Source: Setaria digitata (taxonomy: Eukaryota > Nematoda > Chromadorea > Rhabditida > Setariidae). From it: 64,000 nt of DNA. The translations under genes were made by a program, and so were the position numbers. The notes beneath the pieces are model-generated. The model made no database searches, had not been told where the DNA came from, and saw only the letters and a list, made by a program, of their open reading frames with translations. Every line of letters starts with the position of its first letter. The first letter of the stretch is position 1. Positions 14,047-28,213 of this stretch are shown in pieces. The stretch covers positions 124,001-188,000 of the forward strand of contig RCAB01000002.1 of NCBI GenBank assembly GCA_003640385.1. Direction: 5' to 3'.

Positions 14047-16679
14047 TAAGTGTTTAGTAATTGGTAATTCTTATCGGACTTGAAAAATCAGTCTGACCAG
14101 ACTGAACTTAGATTTTTTTTTTCAAAATATTTAAGTCATTTTAAAAATCAATGAGACATAGAACATGAGACTTGCATATTCAAACAACATTAATTCAGTA
14201 TTTTTGAGTGATGAAGTTAGATTACTGCGCAATATCAAATGGATTTTTATTTTACATTTTAATATGCTCTACGTTTATGTTTACTGTCTATTTCAGTGGC
14301 ATTGGATAAGTAAAGTGTAAACCATTTAAGAGAGTAATTATCCCGAAAAATGGAATTGTGTAAGTTCGACAAGTGCTGAATAAGTAATTCCAAAATTAGG
14401 CAAAGGAAGGGTAAGAGACTAACGGCGATTGAATTCTGAAATAGACAGTGATATTTTTGAAGCAAAAAATAAGACATAGTTACCGTAACAGCTTTCTCGA
14501 GATACTGTTCAGAGAGCTGCCAACTCTATCTTCGAACACGTAATGCAATATTTACATTACTGATTATTGCTATTCGATGAAAAGAAATGTGTTCCAGTGA
14601 ATCGTTCCTTTCCATCAACATACCTGTAATTTCATGCTTCCTCTGGCTGGTATATCTCTTCATCTTCAGTCAGATAGCATCAAACAACCAATTCTCAATT
14701 TCATTCTGTAACACAATCACCTTTTCTGGGCAACTCTTCTAAAATATTTATCCTTTAAAAATGTCAATCTATTTGTATGATTCACTGCTCACCTTTCCTC
14801 TTATCTTCAGCAAAGTTTTCAAGCTCAAGCTCACTTGAAATTAAAACATATTTATTGCTAGGGGAAAAAATAATTTCGTTTCGGTCTCGAAGTTCCATAA
14901 GGGACTTGTCCAACGCTGCTAAATTCTCTGCCTTTACAAAGCATAAAAATGGCAATTGTGTTTTAAACTATTTTTTCATGGCAATTCCGCTCTAGAATGA
15001 TACTCCGTTCTAAAATTGTCACAAGTTCCTTCCAGTTGGAATATGGGAATTCGTCTTATCGCATTCCTTCAGAGAGATGTTATCCTAGCTGTCATTTATT
15101 ATGAGTTCCAATATGCAAGCAGTCTTTCTGGAAGAATTTCATATTGGACTTAATTTCTTTATCTGTACCTTCACCAACTCTAAAAATTACTGTTATCAAT
15201 TTAGACGAAGGTTGAAAACAAAATTAATGGTAATTAACTTATGGAGAAGAGAACCAAAAAGAACTGCTCTTCTATCAGCACTTGACCTAGTTGCCATAAA
15301 TAGGATTCAATTCACGCCGAGTTTGATTGCCATACTGATAAAAAGAGGATATTCTACATTTTATCAGTAAAAGAATGCTTGGAACAGTTCTAGAATACAA
15401 TCGCTGTCGAAAATGAAAGGATTTCTCAGACAAAGATTTGTTCCAATCAAATTATTTTAGCCTGAGATGAATCATTTAAACAAAACGGTTTTATAATAAA
15501 TGTATTTGATGCATCATCCCATACATTTCTATCATTTTCAAAAATTTCAAAATTCTTTTTAATGTTCAGTCTAATCTGTGATAGTTGGCTCGATCTAAAA
15601 TTCTTTTTAAGCCGTAAAATTTTGTTTTTAGCGTAAAGTATCTGAACCTTTGTATGCAAATCTTAGGGCATGACTGTTTTTGACCTAATACATCTAATAC
15701 GTCATCTTCATTCAATAGATACACTAAAAAAGAAATATCATGATTGTTTGGGCTGGAATTGGTTTTCGCAAATGGAAAACTAATAATTCTCATATTTCTC
15801 GCTCTTGTCGTTCTGTCTTTCAATGGAATTATAGGGAAGGAAGATTAGCCTTGTCAAATATCAGTCTTATCAGTATCGTTCCCGTTTCGTAAATGCATTA
15901 AGTCTGAATGAACGATCTTTCATGTTTGCGCAACAAGCGCTCAAATTCTGCTACAAGGACTATTCCGCTTTAATTTGTAATAGCTCAGTATGTCTCTAAG
16001 AATCATCAGAGATTATTTCCTTAAGAAAAAGTGAGTATAGAAGTTCGGATACAGCGGACAATGCGCGTAGTTTAGATAAATTTTGTGCAGCAATTTTAAA
16101 ATGTAAATTATATTTCAGACGCTGACGACGTGTGAAGTTTAGACGTTGAATAGGCGTTCCAAAGAAAAAAGAAGAATAAATACGAGCAAAAATATATATA
16201 CATTTTGGGAAAAGAAGGAAAAGAACTTTGTGAAACCAGAAGACAAAGTTGCTGACTTAAAAAAGAAACTAGAATCTCGTCAAATAAGAAGCTTTACCAG
16301 GAAGATTTCTGTGAAGCGAGGCTTAATTGTTCGATTGCAGAATCAATTCACAGACTGATCCTATATCTCCCAGTCACTCTTTTCATTTTATTTAAAATCA
16401 CTGGAAACATCTGTAACAGATGTGTTCATACTGAATAAAAGGAGCTAAGAACAGGAAGTAAAAAAGTTGAAATCTTGTTGAATCTTATCAAAAACAAACA
16501 ACTCCATTGGAAGCTTTCGACCACCAGAAATCAGTGAAGCAAAAAGGAATCCTTCTTAATCACCGCCATCATCAGTATCACAATTAGTAACAGTAGGAGC
16601 ATCATCATTCGAGAAGGACAAGAGGCTCAATGCAGTTCTCAGTAGCTGTTGTGACCCTCTTCCACTACTGTGACCTAAA

Positions 16680-19183
16680 ATGAACGAATTTTTGGAATCT
16701 ATTAAGCCAGAAATTTCAGTTGAACAACGCACAAAAGTGCATAACCAAATAATTATTGCTTCCGCTTCTACTACTAGTGCTCTCATCACTACTTCAACTA
16801 TCAAAAATAATTTTCCAATTACTGCTAAAGTTCCTATCAGAACATTTACTGTAGAAAAATTAAGACGTAAACGAAATTACTGTTTACATCTCACGCAGCA
16901 GCAAATCACACCATTGAAGGTGTTCGAGTCATTACTGTTTCTCTTAATTATCATTTTCCATAATTTGGTAATATCACTGTCAGCAGCTACCACAAATCTT
17001 CCACCAAACCGTTTTGCTGAGCAAGAAATTCAACTTTTAAGGGAAGCATTCTTAAAAAAGTTAGTCCTGAAATTTGCAGTTTTCTAAAATTGTTGTGAAT
17101 ATGTACTTTAAGGCTAAACAAAAATATAACTAATACAAGAATAATATTGCAATTTAGCAACTGCTATAAGAGTCGATGTTTCCGGCGATACTTTGATTTT
17201 TTTCGTACTTTGGTTCAATTTATATGAATTTTTCATTCTATTCTGTCACATTTTTATGCAAAAATTTTACTGGTAACTAAAATATATTTATGCGTTGTAC
17301 TGAAAATGGCTGATTAATAAAACGGTAGCTTACTTGTATTTAAAGTGTCATTTTTGAGATTTAGATTTGGAATGAACGAACAACCAAAACAAGACAAACC
17401 AGCATTACCTGTACCAAATTATGTATGGAATATTTATGAAAAGGTGAAAAAGGAAGATATTGAATGGGTTCGGCACTACTACCCATATAATATTAGGGAA
17501 TTAGATAATAGGTATCTTTTAACTTTTAAGAGCGCTTCATTAATTATGGACATATTGATATAAAGATTTGTGAATTAACAGTGAGTAGTTTTTGCAATAT
17601 CAGATAAATACAATTACTTCCAGTACTTTGTTGCTTCATTACGATTTATCGGTTACTGTACGAAATGTTACCGGTGAGATAATTAGTCGGGCAGAACTGA
17701 AATTGAAATTGAGGAATAAAAAAGACCGAAGACATATCAAGATTTATGAAGTAGACCAGAGAAATTCTGAAATTTGGAGGTAAGTATTTGAAAAAATTAT
17801 TTATTGTGAATACTTGCTCGGTTCATTACTTCTTATTTCATTGAAGGGATAATAATATCTTTATTCCAAATCTGGAAATTTCCAGATGGTAATATAAATT
17901 AAAGTTTTAACAATTTATTGCCTGAGGACTGAAAAGTTTGAATCAAATTTCAAGTATCACTTGAATTATTTACTGAGCATTTCTTACTTCTGCAACGTTT
18001 TTAAAACATATATTACAGGTTGATTGATGCTAAATTTATTGATAACAATATACGCGATTATCAGTGGATAGAAATGGATGTTACGGAAGCGATACGTAGG
18101 AGACGACCGGACATGAATAGAGTATGCTTACTTAATTTCATCCTTCAAAGAGTATTTTAGAGTCGGTAGGAGAGAAATTTATTGTTTCATTATTTTTTTA
18201 TATATATTTAATGCATTTGTATCAAATAATAATAATAATAATAATAATAATAAGTAGTAGTAGTAGTAATAATAATGACAATAATAATAATAATATAGTA
18301 ATAATAATAATAATGATAAAATGGATGATGCTGATAGTAATAGTAGTAGAAATATTTCAGATTGACTTTGCGGTGAAGTTATCACTTAGCCAACTGGCAA
18401 CATATGCCAGCACATCATATCAACCAGCAGCATATTCCTTGTCGTCATCGTACGATAGGAAGCAGGCTGCCGCCTTAGTTGTTTATATTCAAACAACTGA
18501 CAATAAGGTGGGAATGTTTTGCAGCAGTCGTGTTGTCACGTGAAACTAGAATGAGTATGGATTATTACCGAACTGAGTGAATTATTACTCAAGCAGTTCT
18601 TTAAGATTATCGTCAGCTATTTCTGTTTGCACGACGCAGAAATAGTTTGTGTGAGGTAATCGTTAGTAATTTTAGGTGCGGAAGAAACGGAAAACAAACA
18701 TGAAAAGACGACATCAACACAAGAAGCACGAGCACAGAGCGGCTGATAAGAATTACTGTCGTCGCACTGAACTCTTGGTTGATTTCAACGAGCTTAACTG
18801 GCAGGATTGGATCTTAGCTCCATGTAAGACTTGAAAGCTGCCCTATCATTTTCAAGTAACAGCATTATCAAAATGAGTGAAACTAGCATACTCCAAACGG
18901 CAAACAATTTGGTTGGTAAGCAGTTGAAACTGGAATTTCAGCAAGCTACAGTGCCTATCAATGTCAAGGTGAATGTCCGAATCCGCTGACAAGTCATTTC
19001 AATACGACGAATCATGCCATTGTCCAAGGTCTAATCAATTCGGTGGATCCAAGCTTGGTGCCAGCTCCGTGCTGTGTTCCAACTGAGATGGAATCTCTGG
19101 CAATCCTTTATATCGACGTGGAAGGCAAAATCGTCATCAAAAACTATCCCGACATGGAAGTACTCAGTTGTGGATGTCGCTAA
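16680..19183 (+). CDS. BMP-type TGF-beta ligand (DBL-1/TIG-2-like), 7 exons
   Basis: Secreted growth-factor precursor of the BMP branch; such ligands bind serine/threonine kinase receptors and signal through SMADs. Exons by eye: 16680-17059, 17365-17511, 17624-17779, 18019-18121, 18361-18507, 18676-18823, 18942-19183; all phases join, giving 440 residues. Residues 82-100 are strongly hydrophobic (signal or anchor). The propeptide follows, with FGMNEQPKQ, VPNYVWNIYEK and the sheet LLLHYDLSVTV; sequons include NST, created across the exon 2/3 junction, and NVT. A basic cleavage region, RKKRK...KRR, lies at about 313-322. The C-terminal knot has the seven expected cysteines (339, 368, 372, 404, 405, 437, 439) and ends CGCR; NTTNHAI is the usual BMP glycosylation patch. 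The start is the first Met after an in-frame stop, but it leaves about 80 residues before the hydrophobic segment, so the true 5' end may differ. I cannot separate DBL-1 from TIG-2. Confidence 0.88.
17870..17887. repeat. Perfect 18-bp palindrome in BMP intron 3
   Basis: ATCTGGAAATTTCCAGAT equals its own reverse complement. It lies in the intron between exons 3 and 4 of the BMP gene, about 90 bp after the donor. It could be a binding site for a dimeric factor or chance; nothing in the sequence decides. Confidence 0.7.
18226..18317. repeat. TAA/TAG trinucleotide run in BMP intron 4
   Basis: An imperfect run of ATA/TAA units, interrupted by (TAG) units, occupies most of intron 4. The acceptor that opens exon 5 (18361) is only about 43 bp further on. 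The plus strand stays open in the exon 5 frame through the repeat, reading Ile, Ser and Asn runs, but the splice sites on both sides argue that it is intronic. Confidence 0.9.
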
Positions 19184-20066
19184 GTGGTATTACGTCTTGC
19201 GTCATATCATTTCTCATTCCTTTGTGACATTTCTTTGGTAAGTTTCTCGTACTCTTGGAGGACCAGTGAATTGCCCTTACGTCAGATAATCCCATCATAA
19301 CATCCATTCTCTTAATATTCAGAAATGCGCAGTAATTTGAGTTGTTCGCTATTCATCAGTGGCTTCAAGCACACAGATGTCAGAATACCAAATATAAGTT
19401 GTTGGAGTGAAAATTAAAATATTCCGGAACTTAGTGTATGCCATTTATTTTATAGTTTTATTCCTCATCATTTCTTAACAAATTTGTAATCTTTCAAATT
19501 TACAGATAACAAGCGTCAGCTGCTGCCTGATGTGATACTTACTGTTCTATGGCAACAGTTATTCCGTCAAAGTTGTTTTTTCTTTTATCGGTGCGTTTCG
19601 GAGCGGAACTCGGGTCCCCGCTGTTATTTTACTTATTTCCTTTCTCTCGGCTGCAGTTCTTTCTCCTTTTTCAATTTCTTCCTTAATTTGCATAATTCTA
19701 AATTAGCTTCTTCTTCTTACAAAATGTCCATCTTAAAAAGCATTACAGAGAATTTATTATCTAATCATTTTAATGCAGTGCAGCATTTAAGTGACTATTC
19801 AGTTCCTCTAGAACTCGATTCTGCTTATTTTTTCTTTTTTTTTTAAATGCTTCAAAATAATTGATAGCGGTCAATGATTGATTCGGAAGACAAGTAGTGA
19901 CTCGACCCAACTGTAAAGCTGAAGAAAAAACATGAATTGGCCGAAAACTAACAAAATTCGAAGAGCTGAGAGAACAAATGAGAATTCAAAATAATAAATT
20001 GAAAATTTTAATTCTAACTTGAAAAGAAATAAAAAATTGGATTTGTTTTAATCAGCAATAATAGTG

Positions 20067-20145
20067 AAGTTGAATTAGAATCGTGATACAATTTAGTAAA
20101 AAGGGAAAGTTGAATTAGAATCGTGATACAATTTAGTAAAAAGGG
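20067..20145. repeat. Tandem duplication, 40-bp period
   Basis: A unit starting AAGTTGAATTAGAATCGTG at 20067 is repeated exactly from 20107. The two copies appear identical over at least 39 bases, which points to a recent slippage or duplication event in non-coding DNA. Confidence 0.92.
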
Positions 20146-23100
20146 TTGAATTTTCGTTAAAGCTTTTGAAAATTAAAAGTTGAAGATTTTCATCGTTTTC
20201 CATATGGCCATCCATCACTAATTAAGAATAAATAATTAGGAACAAATGTGATTCTTAATATTAATGTACTTCTCTTTTTTATTCGCATTTCTTTATTAGA
20301 AATTATTCTTATGTAAAAATTGATGAAAAAAGAAAAGAAGCTTCGGAATTTGAAAGGCTAGCCTATTTATAAATACTTGTTTTGACCCCTGATCTTTCCC
20401 AAAAATAAGCCAAATGCAAAGCTTTCGATGTGAAGACCCTTAACTAAAACGTCTTCTCTTTTGTTGCTTTAGTCCTAAAATCGTATTAAAATTATTTTGC
20501 ATATAAATTTGCATAATTTTATGAATTAGTATCCACATCTTGTGAGATTATTGTCACTTCAATTAATATTTGTATATAGATGTATATAAAAAGAAGTTCA
20601 AACTAATACTGTTACCATTTTCCGATTTCTGTTTTTTAAAATATTTAGCTCTAAAGTTACTTTCATTTTCATCTCGCGATTTTGATTGAAAGTAGAAAAA
20701 GATTAGTAGACCAAATCACAATAAGAATGGTTAAGTGACAGAAAATGATTTCTAAATTTACAGTGCGATTTTCAACATAGTGTGATGCTCAAAACGTTTG
20801 AGTGATCTGAAAATGTTCACTGTGTTAACAAAGCTAGATGATTAAATGGTTTGATCAAGTTCCATGCAAATTTTCATAAATCATAATGATTAATTACGGT
20901 TATGGTCAATTACAATTAAGTTAACTACATTATGTTAAGTTAACCGAAGTTAATTACAATTAATTGCAATTTTAGTTATGACCATCGAGATGTTTCTTAG
21001 ATAGTCTGCTGAGAGTTCTGCTTTGTAAGCACTGATAATAATGTGCTACTTTCACTACTTTTTATTTTGTTAATTGTTTCTATCTAAAAATTTGCTAAAT
21101 TTATATGCTCTAAAATTTATTGCAACACATAATTACACTGGGAATGAATATCTTTGAAATTCCCGAAAAACAAAATTATTGTAAATTAGGTCAGTATTAG
21201 GAGTTAGTCCTACGAAATATTTTTGAAATTTAAGGACTTGTGCTATCTCAAGAAACCCATTGTTTTTTGTACGTGTTTGCATTTGTAATAATAACCTTTT
21301 TTAAGCTTTAAAATCAAAAAAAAAAAAAATTTATTTTCTAAATTTTATCTGAATTATTTTAAAGTGATTTATGCATAACCTTGCTAGAAATGTCAGAAAT
21401 AGTGATTGTTTCTAATTTGATGAAAAAATTATTCTCCAAGTCCGCGTGCTTATATATTTAAAGAACAGTACTCAAAATTTCAATAATCGGATCCAATTTT
21501 TTCTTTTAAATTTCATTACATAATAATCCTTTGGAATGCATTTTATGTCAACTTTTTAATTAAAACTAACTTTACATTTTTCAGAGCAATTGCAGATACT
21601 CGCATTTTCTCATAATATGCAGAATACTGAATCCTTCGTTTTATTGATCTCAGTTTAATCTGTTTTAGCATGCTTTTTAAAATATTATTTATTGCGTGCT
21701 CAAATCTTTTTTCTCTTTGGAACATTGGAACATTGGTCTGAGGTGATTTTCGAGTAAAAATTTATACTTCTTATTTTTTCAAGCTAATGCAAGTGAACAT
21801 GACGAGCAGTTTATCAATACTCGTCTTTTTAAGGATGTGTTCTTTTTCATAATTCAATCATCTAAACATTGAGCAATCGATCCGATTGATCCAGAATTTT
21901 AATTGTTGGTAATTTACACTAACTGAACATTTTGGTTCTTACCAAAAAGCAAAAATAAAAGTTGCGAGAACCGAAATGATCAAATCAGTCCTTTTCATAA
22001 TTTCACTGCTCATTGGGCGATAAGATAAAAGTGAAAAGTTTCAGCTAAACAAATTAGATTATAGATTTGCAGAAACTGGAAATGAAAATAAAAACTTTGA
22101 TCCTTGAATTTCATTGTTGATAACAGTCAAACTTTGACAGAATTATGTTTGAATAAGATTTTATTCGTTTCTTAAAAATATAATAACATATATCTTATAA
22201 AGAAAATAGAATGTGACCGATACTCATTTAAGGTAGTTTAAGATATTCAGTTCAAGATAGTATAATCTGAAAGAGTATTAAATACATCATCATGGATTTT
22301 GCAGTTCAGTGCTAAGAAAAATTAAATTAAGATAGGAGAAATTTGCAGTCAGATGGTTCTATTAAAACATTAGGAGATATTTATATCAGCTAATTATCGA
22401 TACTGGTGACCGTCTCCAATGTGAAGCTCATTTTTTCTTCTTGATTTAACGCCAATTTATTGAAACAGTTTCAAATTTATTTGGTTAGAATAAACACTCA
22501 TTGATATGTGTAACAACGGCCTTGAAAGGTTATTACACAGCTCATTGCTACTCACGTTCAGTGAAGCTCAGCAACCTCCACTTTTCCATCATTCCATTTA
22601 TATACTTTAATTGAAAACAGCACTTTTCACAACAGACGGTTCTTAAAGTCGCTGAGCTTGTTTCACATTCAACAAATTCAGAACATAGAAATATCGTCTA
22701 AAACTCGCTAAAGTAATAGCTAATGGTTTAGCTAATTGTAAATCAACCATATTGCAACAATAATTCTTCAGGAAAAATCCACAAGACTCATCTTTACATG
22801 GAGATCAAGGATTATAATTTTAGGCCGACCACGCAAATAAATGATGAGCTTAATGGTATTTGCACTAGTCGATGCATATATCAGCAATCTGCAAGTTAGT
22901 AAATGGGCCATGTAACACATCATTTTAATTAATTAGGTTGTGTGGCTCGAAACAAACATTATTTGCGAAATGATAAATAGTAGTGCTGATATGGCTTCAA
23001 ATGAGAATGATAATTACAATTTGTTGAGGACAGAGTGAAAATTTCATTGTGCATGGAGTAAAATTAGAATGCATGTTAAAGTTATATTTACGCATATCTT

Positions 23101-26100
23101 TCTTTTATCACAAGGCAAAAATTAAATTCAATGGATCAGGTGCAACTAAGTTTTGTGACCGGCAAGTCCACCTCGAACAAACTAACACGAGAATTCGACA
23201 TTTCTGATCAATCGAAAGAGTTAATTGCAGTAATCTTGTTAACTGAGTAGTTGGAGTCGGTCCACCTGAGCTGTTCGCATCTTTTTGTTTCACTCCTGCC
23301 TTCTTCGAAAGAAAAATATCAAATAGAAATCAGGTAATGCTAATGAAAATCACAAAATGCGCGATGTAATAAAATCCGGACCCACTAAAAAATACACTCA
23401 CTTAAGAAATTATTCAACTAAAATATGCAAATGTGAAAATGCTGAAGGCAGTTTATATAATTAGCTTAATTTCAATCTCGATGACATGCACTATTTTTCC
23501 ATGGAATATCAACTTTGATAGGTCTGTAAATCTTAAATAGATTGATTGATTGATCAAAATAATTTTTGGTAGAAACTGAAGTTTCATATTTTAGCAAAGG
23601 GAAGTGTAAAACTCGGTTAATAATAATAAGTTAATTAATAATGATAAAAACTATTGGTTCTAAAACAAAGAGATAATACTCTTTTTTCTGTATCACGGCT
23701 TAAGCAGAATTGTGAACAAATCTTTCATATGAAAGGAAGAAATGTTATTAACATTATTAAATTTGTTATAGATTAATTCATTCATTCAATATCGCTATTT
23801 GATAACAAAAACCAACAATGATAAATTAAACAATGTCTACGCTACCACATTTTAATTAAATTCAACTGCATAATCAAATACTTATTAATTGCAATTATGC
23901 TAATTCAGTTGTATATACATCAGCAGAATGGATGGCTAGCTCAATAAAGCAGACGACATATGCTCCAATAGTTCATCATTCACATATATAAAACGTTTGT
24001 TCAATGACCCGTCAAATTCGAACTGGATTGATAGGTGGTGTTTGGATTCACCGCCAGTATCGCTTCATTTGCATTCATTTAGCTACTAGCTACTGGGCTT
24101 TATGCATATCGAATACCAATTCGCATTTCGCTTCAATAACAATCCAACCCATTTATTATGAAGTCATACTAATTTGCCGTCTATATTACAGTCGCTTCAT
24201 CTTACTTTACTTGTTCCAACTGATGATTGATAGAATAGATATCTCGTGATTATCTCGGGAATGAGTTTCATTCCTGCAGCACTGATAACCGTGTATTATG
24301 CTGTTCACAGGTATTCCAAGTGTTCGGTGTTGTTTGTGGAGGAAGTGAGCTAAGAAAGCATAATCATCATTTGGAATACAAGACGGCTCCGTTAGCCTTA
24401 CCTCCTAATCGTTCCATCAACTGCTTCTCCTCAGCTTATTAGCTAAGAAGCAATTATTTCATTTATTTTATTCCTTCTATGGTATGCCTCTTTGCATTTA
24501 ATACTTCTGCTAATAATGAAATGATAGGCATGTTGGTTACTTGAAGCAAAGCTAAACTGCAAAATTGTTGGAAATATCTGTATTTTGTAATTGGCCCATT
24601 AGTACTGTGATGGCCTGTGCTAATTAGTGGTTCGCGGAATTTGTTCATTTGCAGTGCTTTTCTGAATGCAGCGACTGGGAAGGCAGAAAAAGTAAAAAGG
24701 TCCAAATGCAGCAGAAAGGTAGGTATCAGAGGGGAGGTACATCCAGCGATCCATCTCATTAAATGTTGTAAATTGACTTCCAAACAACAGCTTCACATAG
24801 TGAGAAGTGAGATTAACTGCTCATTTATTGATAGCGATAGTAATGAGAAGATAAGCTCAATTCGAAACCAGAGATTCAGTTGTAGAGGAAGAATCTCAGT
24901 CCATCTCGTTGCTGCTGCGTCCAGCTTCTATCACTTATCATTTTAAGTCCATTTTTGATATCACCATATTCCTCACTTTACAATCATCTTTATTTAATCG
25001 TTGTTAACAGCTCAGCATCTTTTATTTTTACCTGTAAACTATCCTTAATAATACATAATTTAAACAAGTCGTCCCACAGAGATGAAACAGATATTCATTT
25101 CGTTTCGTTTCGAAACTACTTATTTCTGATAATTATTTCACTAGTGAAATGTGAAACGAGGAGAAAAGAGAACTGAAGGACAGAGGCAATAATTGTCTGT
25201 AGCCTATTTCAATTCTTTGATTAATGATCTTGAAAATCGATGATTTTTGAGTTTTTTGATTGTTATCTTTTCAGGACTGCCTGCCTTCCATCACTTCGAA
25301 AAGTAAGATTTCAGGCAGTAGTAAATAGTTCCTATAAAAATTATTTGGAGCAAAAAATTTGAACAAAATCTTAAAAATTTGTGAATACCGAATATTACAT
25401 ATAATGAGCTGGAACTCTCACTACTTTTTTATATCTTTTTTTCTGAACAAACAAAAAGTTCTAAAATTAAATTCATTTGAATAACTGGAAGTCTGAGGGT
25501 AGTAAGTAGTAAGAAGAAAGATTATGAGAAATATGCCTATGCTGATTATTGAAGATTACTGCAGAACTATCAGATTCAGTGAGTTGCTGTTGCTATTAGC
25601 CAGATGTAGATATTTCATCAGGATATAGAAGTGGGGATCGAGATGATGTAGTCAGAAATTGATTGGATCAAAACGTTGTTTGAGAAAAAAAAAAGCCTAA
25701 AACGATCAGTCTAGAATAATGCCATTCAACTGACTTCCATGTTTCATTAGCATTCATCATGACATATTGCAGTACTTACAAATTGGAAATGCAAATTTTA
25801 TTGGTTTTTTACATTTGCATTTTCCACAATTTATGATGCACGCAGTGGATGAGAATCATTGCCCTGGAACTTTTCAGTTCTAGTTAGATCGAGAAATAAC
25901 TTGGCTAATAATGGATTTCAAAAGCGCTTTTTTAAATGATTTTAAAAGTACTGGGAGTTAAATGCGGTGGTATATTAACGGGGTGAAGTTCAAACACTAC
26001 ATTCCTAAAAGTTAAATATTGCCATTTTTTTGTATTGTAACCTTCACAATTACTGATGAATGATGGAGATCAGTATATTCTACCTAGTCGTGAAATATTT

Positions 26101-28213
26101 TAATACCTCGTGAATTTCTGAATAAAAATAAGCCAACTCCTGAATTCTTTTATTAGTTTTTCGAATATAATTAGTTTCTACATCTTGAAAACAAAGACGT
26201 GACGATAATTTGGCCAGTGGTATTCTGATTTCTTATGGGGTAAGGAAATATACTAAGAAATTTTTAATTAAATTTTATTAATATAAAATAAATGCAAATA
26301 GTGATGCATTATTCGTGTTCATTTTAGAATTCCCAATTTTAAGATGAAATTTTGAAAAAGCTTTTACATTGATTTAAATTTTCGAAACAAAATTTTGAAG
26401 AATAGACTTGGTCAACGAAGCTCCTCTTAATTCTACAGACATTTCGTTTTTTTTTTTTTTTTTCAGTGAATTATTCAAATCGTCCATTCTGAATTAATAT
26501 TTCGATCAGTGTAACCAACGTCACAAAATTAAATCAAAGCTTTTGCAAAATACATTTTTTTTTTTTCATTTAAAATATAAATTTAACACGTTATCAACAC
26601 GAAACACATTATTCGTTCAATATGAATTGGCACTTTGTCAACAGAAATTTAAACTGTAAATTTAGTATTAAATTTAGTATTAGTATATTACATTTTGGCA
26701 AGTTCTTTTTTACTCTTCCTGATGTTTTGAAAATACAATGTTTCAGGTTGTCATATATTTATTTGTACATTTTATACTTATAGCTATTTTTATCATAATT
26801 AAAGGTTCAACACCATTCTTTGACTTGGATGATTCATTTTCTTAGTACAGAAATCAGTACATTTAGTTTATCTTAATCACTTTCTGATGGAACAAATCCT
26901 GATGTTCATATTTTATTCTAGATTTTTGACAGTGAAATTTAATCTGAAATTAGATTTTCTCAGCCCTTCTTCCTGAAAAGAATATTTTGTTATACTACTT
27001 GATTTTCACTTTTTGTGATATAATTAACTATAGATAAACTTTTATGAAATGATAATTAGTATAAATTAAATTGAATTAAGCAATATTGCTATTTTTTTTG
27101 TCGTGCAATAAACTTCGTAGCAGTAGTATTTCTTCAATTGTTCGAATTTGAGAAAGTTGGCTCAATTTCCAAAATTTTGTTTTTCAAAAATAATTTCAAT
27201 TTGAAAACACATTACTCATATGAGTTAATACTGTTACTTTTTTCAGAGAATGGCATCAAATGCTTCTATGAATTGAAAATAATGTTGACAGTAGAAAGGA
27301 AAGAATAAAATGAGAGCACAATTTTTCTCCATTCAGTTTCCACATTTTTTCTTTTGTTTGAATATTTGTAACTTCTGCGCAATACGAAAATGAATCAGTT
27401 CTGACATCTGCGCATTCCAAATCTTTCTGATTAAGGAAATAATTATTGACTAATCAAGAACTAAGGCATTGGTTGTAAATTACAGTGATAATAATTGAAA
27501 TTTTTTGGTTCTTTTCAGTGAGATATTAATATGTAGAATAAAGTGAAATTTTCATTAATTTCGAAAATGACCGATCGGTTAAAGTTTGACACCACGAGGG
27601 ATGTCTTCTTCATCGTGGCTTTCACAACTACTTCCATGAGCCCTCACTATCGAATATTTTAATGTCTAGTGAGTGAGCACAAGGAAATAGATATCTATTT
27701 GTCTTTTCGTTCATCACCAATTTCTGTTTCATCTAATCTAATCCATATAATTTTCCCTTCCTCTGTTTTACACTGCATGGATTCTTCCAGAATCTATGCA
27801 AAAGTCCTTAAAGGTCTTTCTGCAGATAGACGTAGTTGTTTCCAGTTGCATGACTGAGCCAACTTTTTTTGTCGACAATCATCGCTTCCCAAGAAATTCC
27901 TTTATCGCTTAATACCCCTTAATTTTTTTAACTAAATTTCCTCTTTCTTTCTTTGAATTTCATCACATTTCAGTCCTTTATTCCAAAAAAAGAAACTACT
28001 TTGCATTCCGACCTGATTGGTTTAGAAAGATGACAGAGAACTGACTAATTTAAATACTCTTAGTAATAAAACTATCGGCAAATCAATACTAGTTAAGGAA
28101 AATTGTGCGATAACTTTCAAATTCAATTGATGTATCGCGAAGAATGTTGTCAATTTCACTTGAGTAGTTTATTTGCAACTAATTCTTATTAAAATTTGGA
28201 AAAAATTTTTCTA

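Larger units (their letters stand above)
1..16679. other. Gene-free AT-rich region
   Basis: I see no supportable gene on either strand in this 16.7-kb stretch. Open frames are all short (under about 100 codons), start and stop without matching splice sites, and show no recognisable domain. It holds poly-A/T runs, a small 18-bp tandem repeat near 14011 and two GC-richer islands (about 5050-5240 and 11560-11760) listed separately. It may contain distal regulatory sequence for the BMP gene to its right, or exons of a gene too diverged for me to recognise. Confidence 0.6.

Noticed and set aside
16146..16358. 70-codon basic frame upstream of the BMP gene
   Set aside because: No splice or phase link to the BMP exon 1, an in-frame stop precedes the BMP start, and the composition is low-complexity Lys/Arg.
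18179..18385. Minus-strand frame rich in Leu/Tyr
   Set aside because: It is the shadow of the trinucleotide run in the BMP intron.
21780..22030. Loose direct and inverted similarity around TTTTCATAATT and CATTTTGGTTCT/AGAACCGAAATG
   Set aside because: Arms are short and imperfect, with no clear boundaries or target duplication; not enough to call a mobile element.
24463..24946. Overlapping frames of about 106-109 codons on both strands
   Set aside because: Opposite-strand overlap without any domain, signal peptide or splice context; likely chance.
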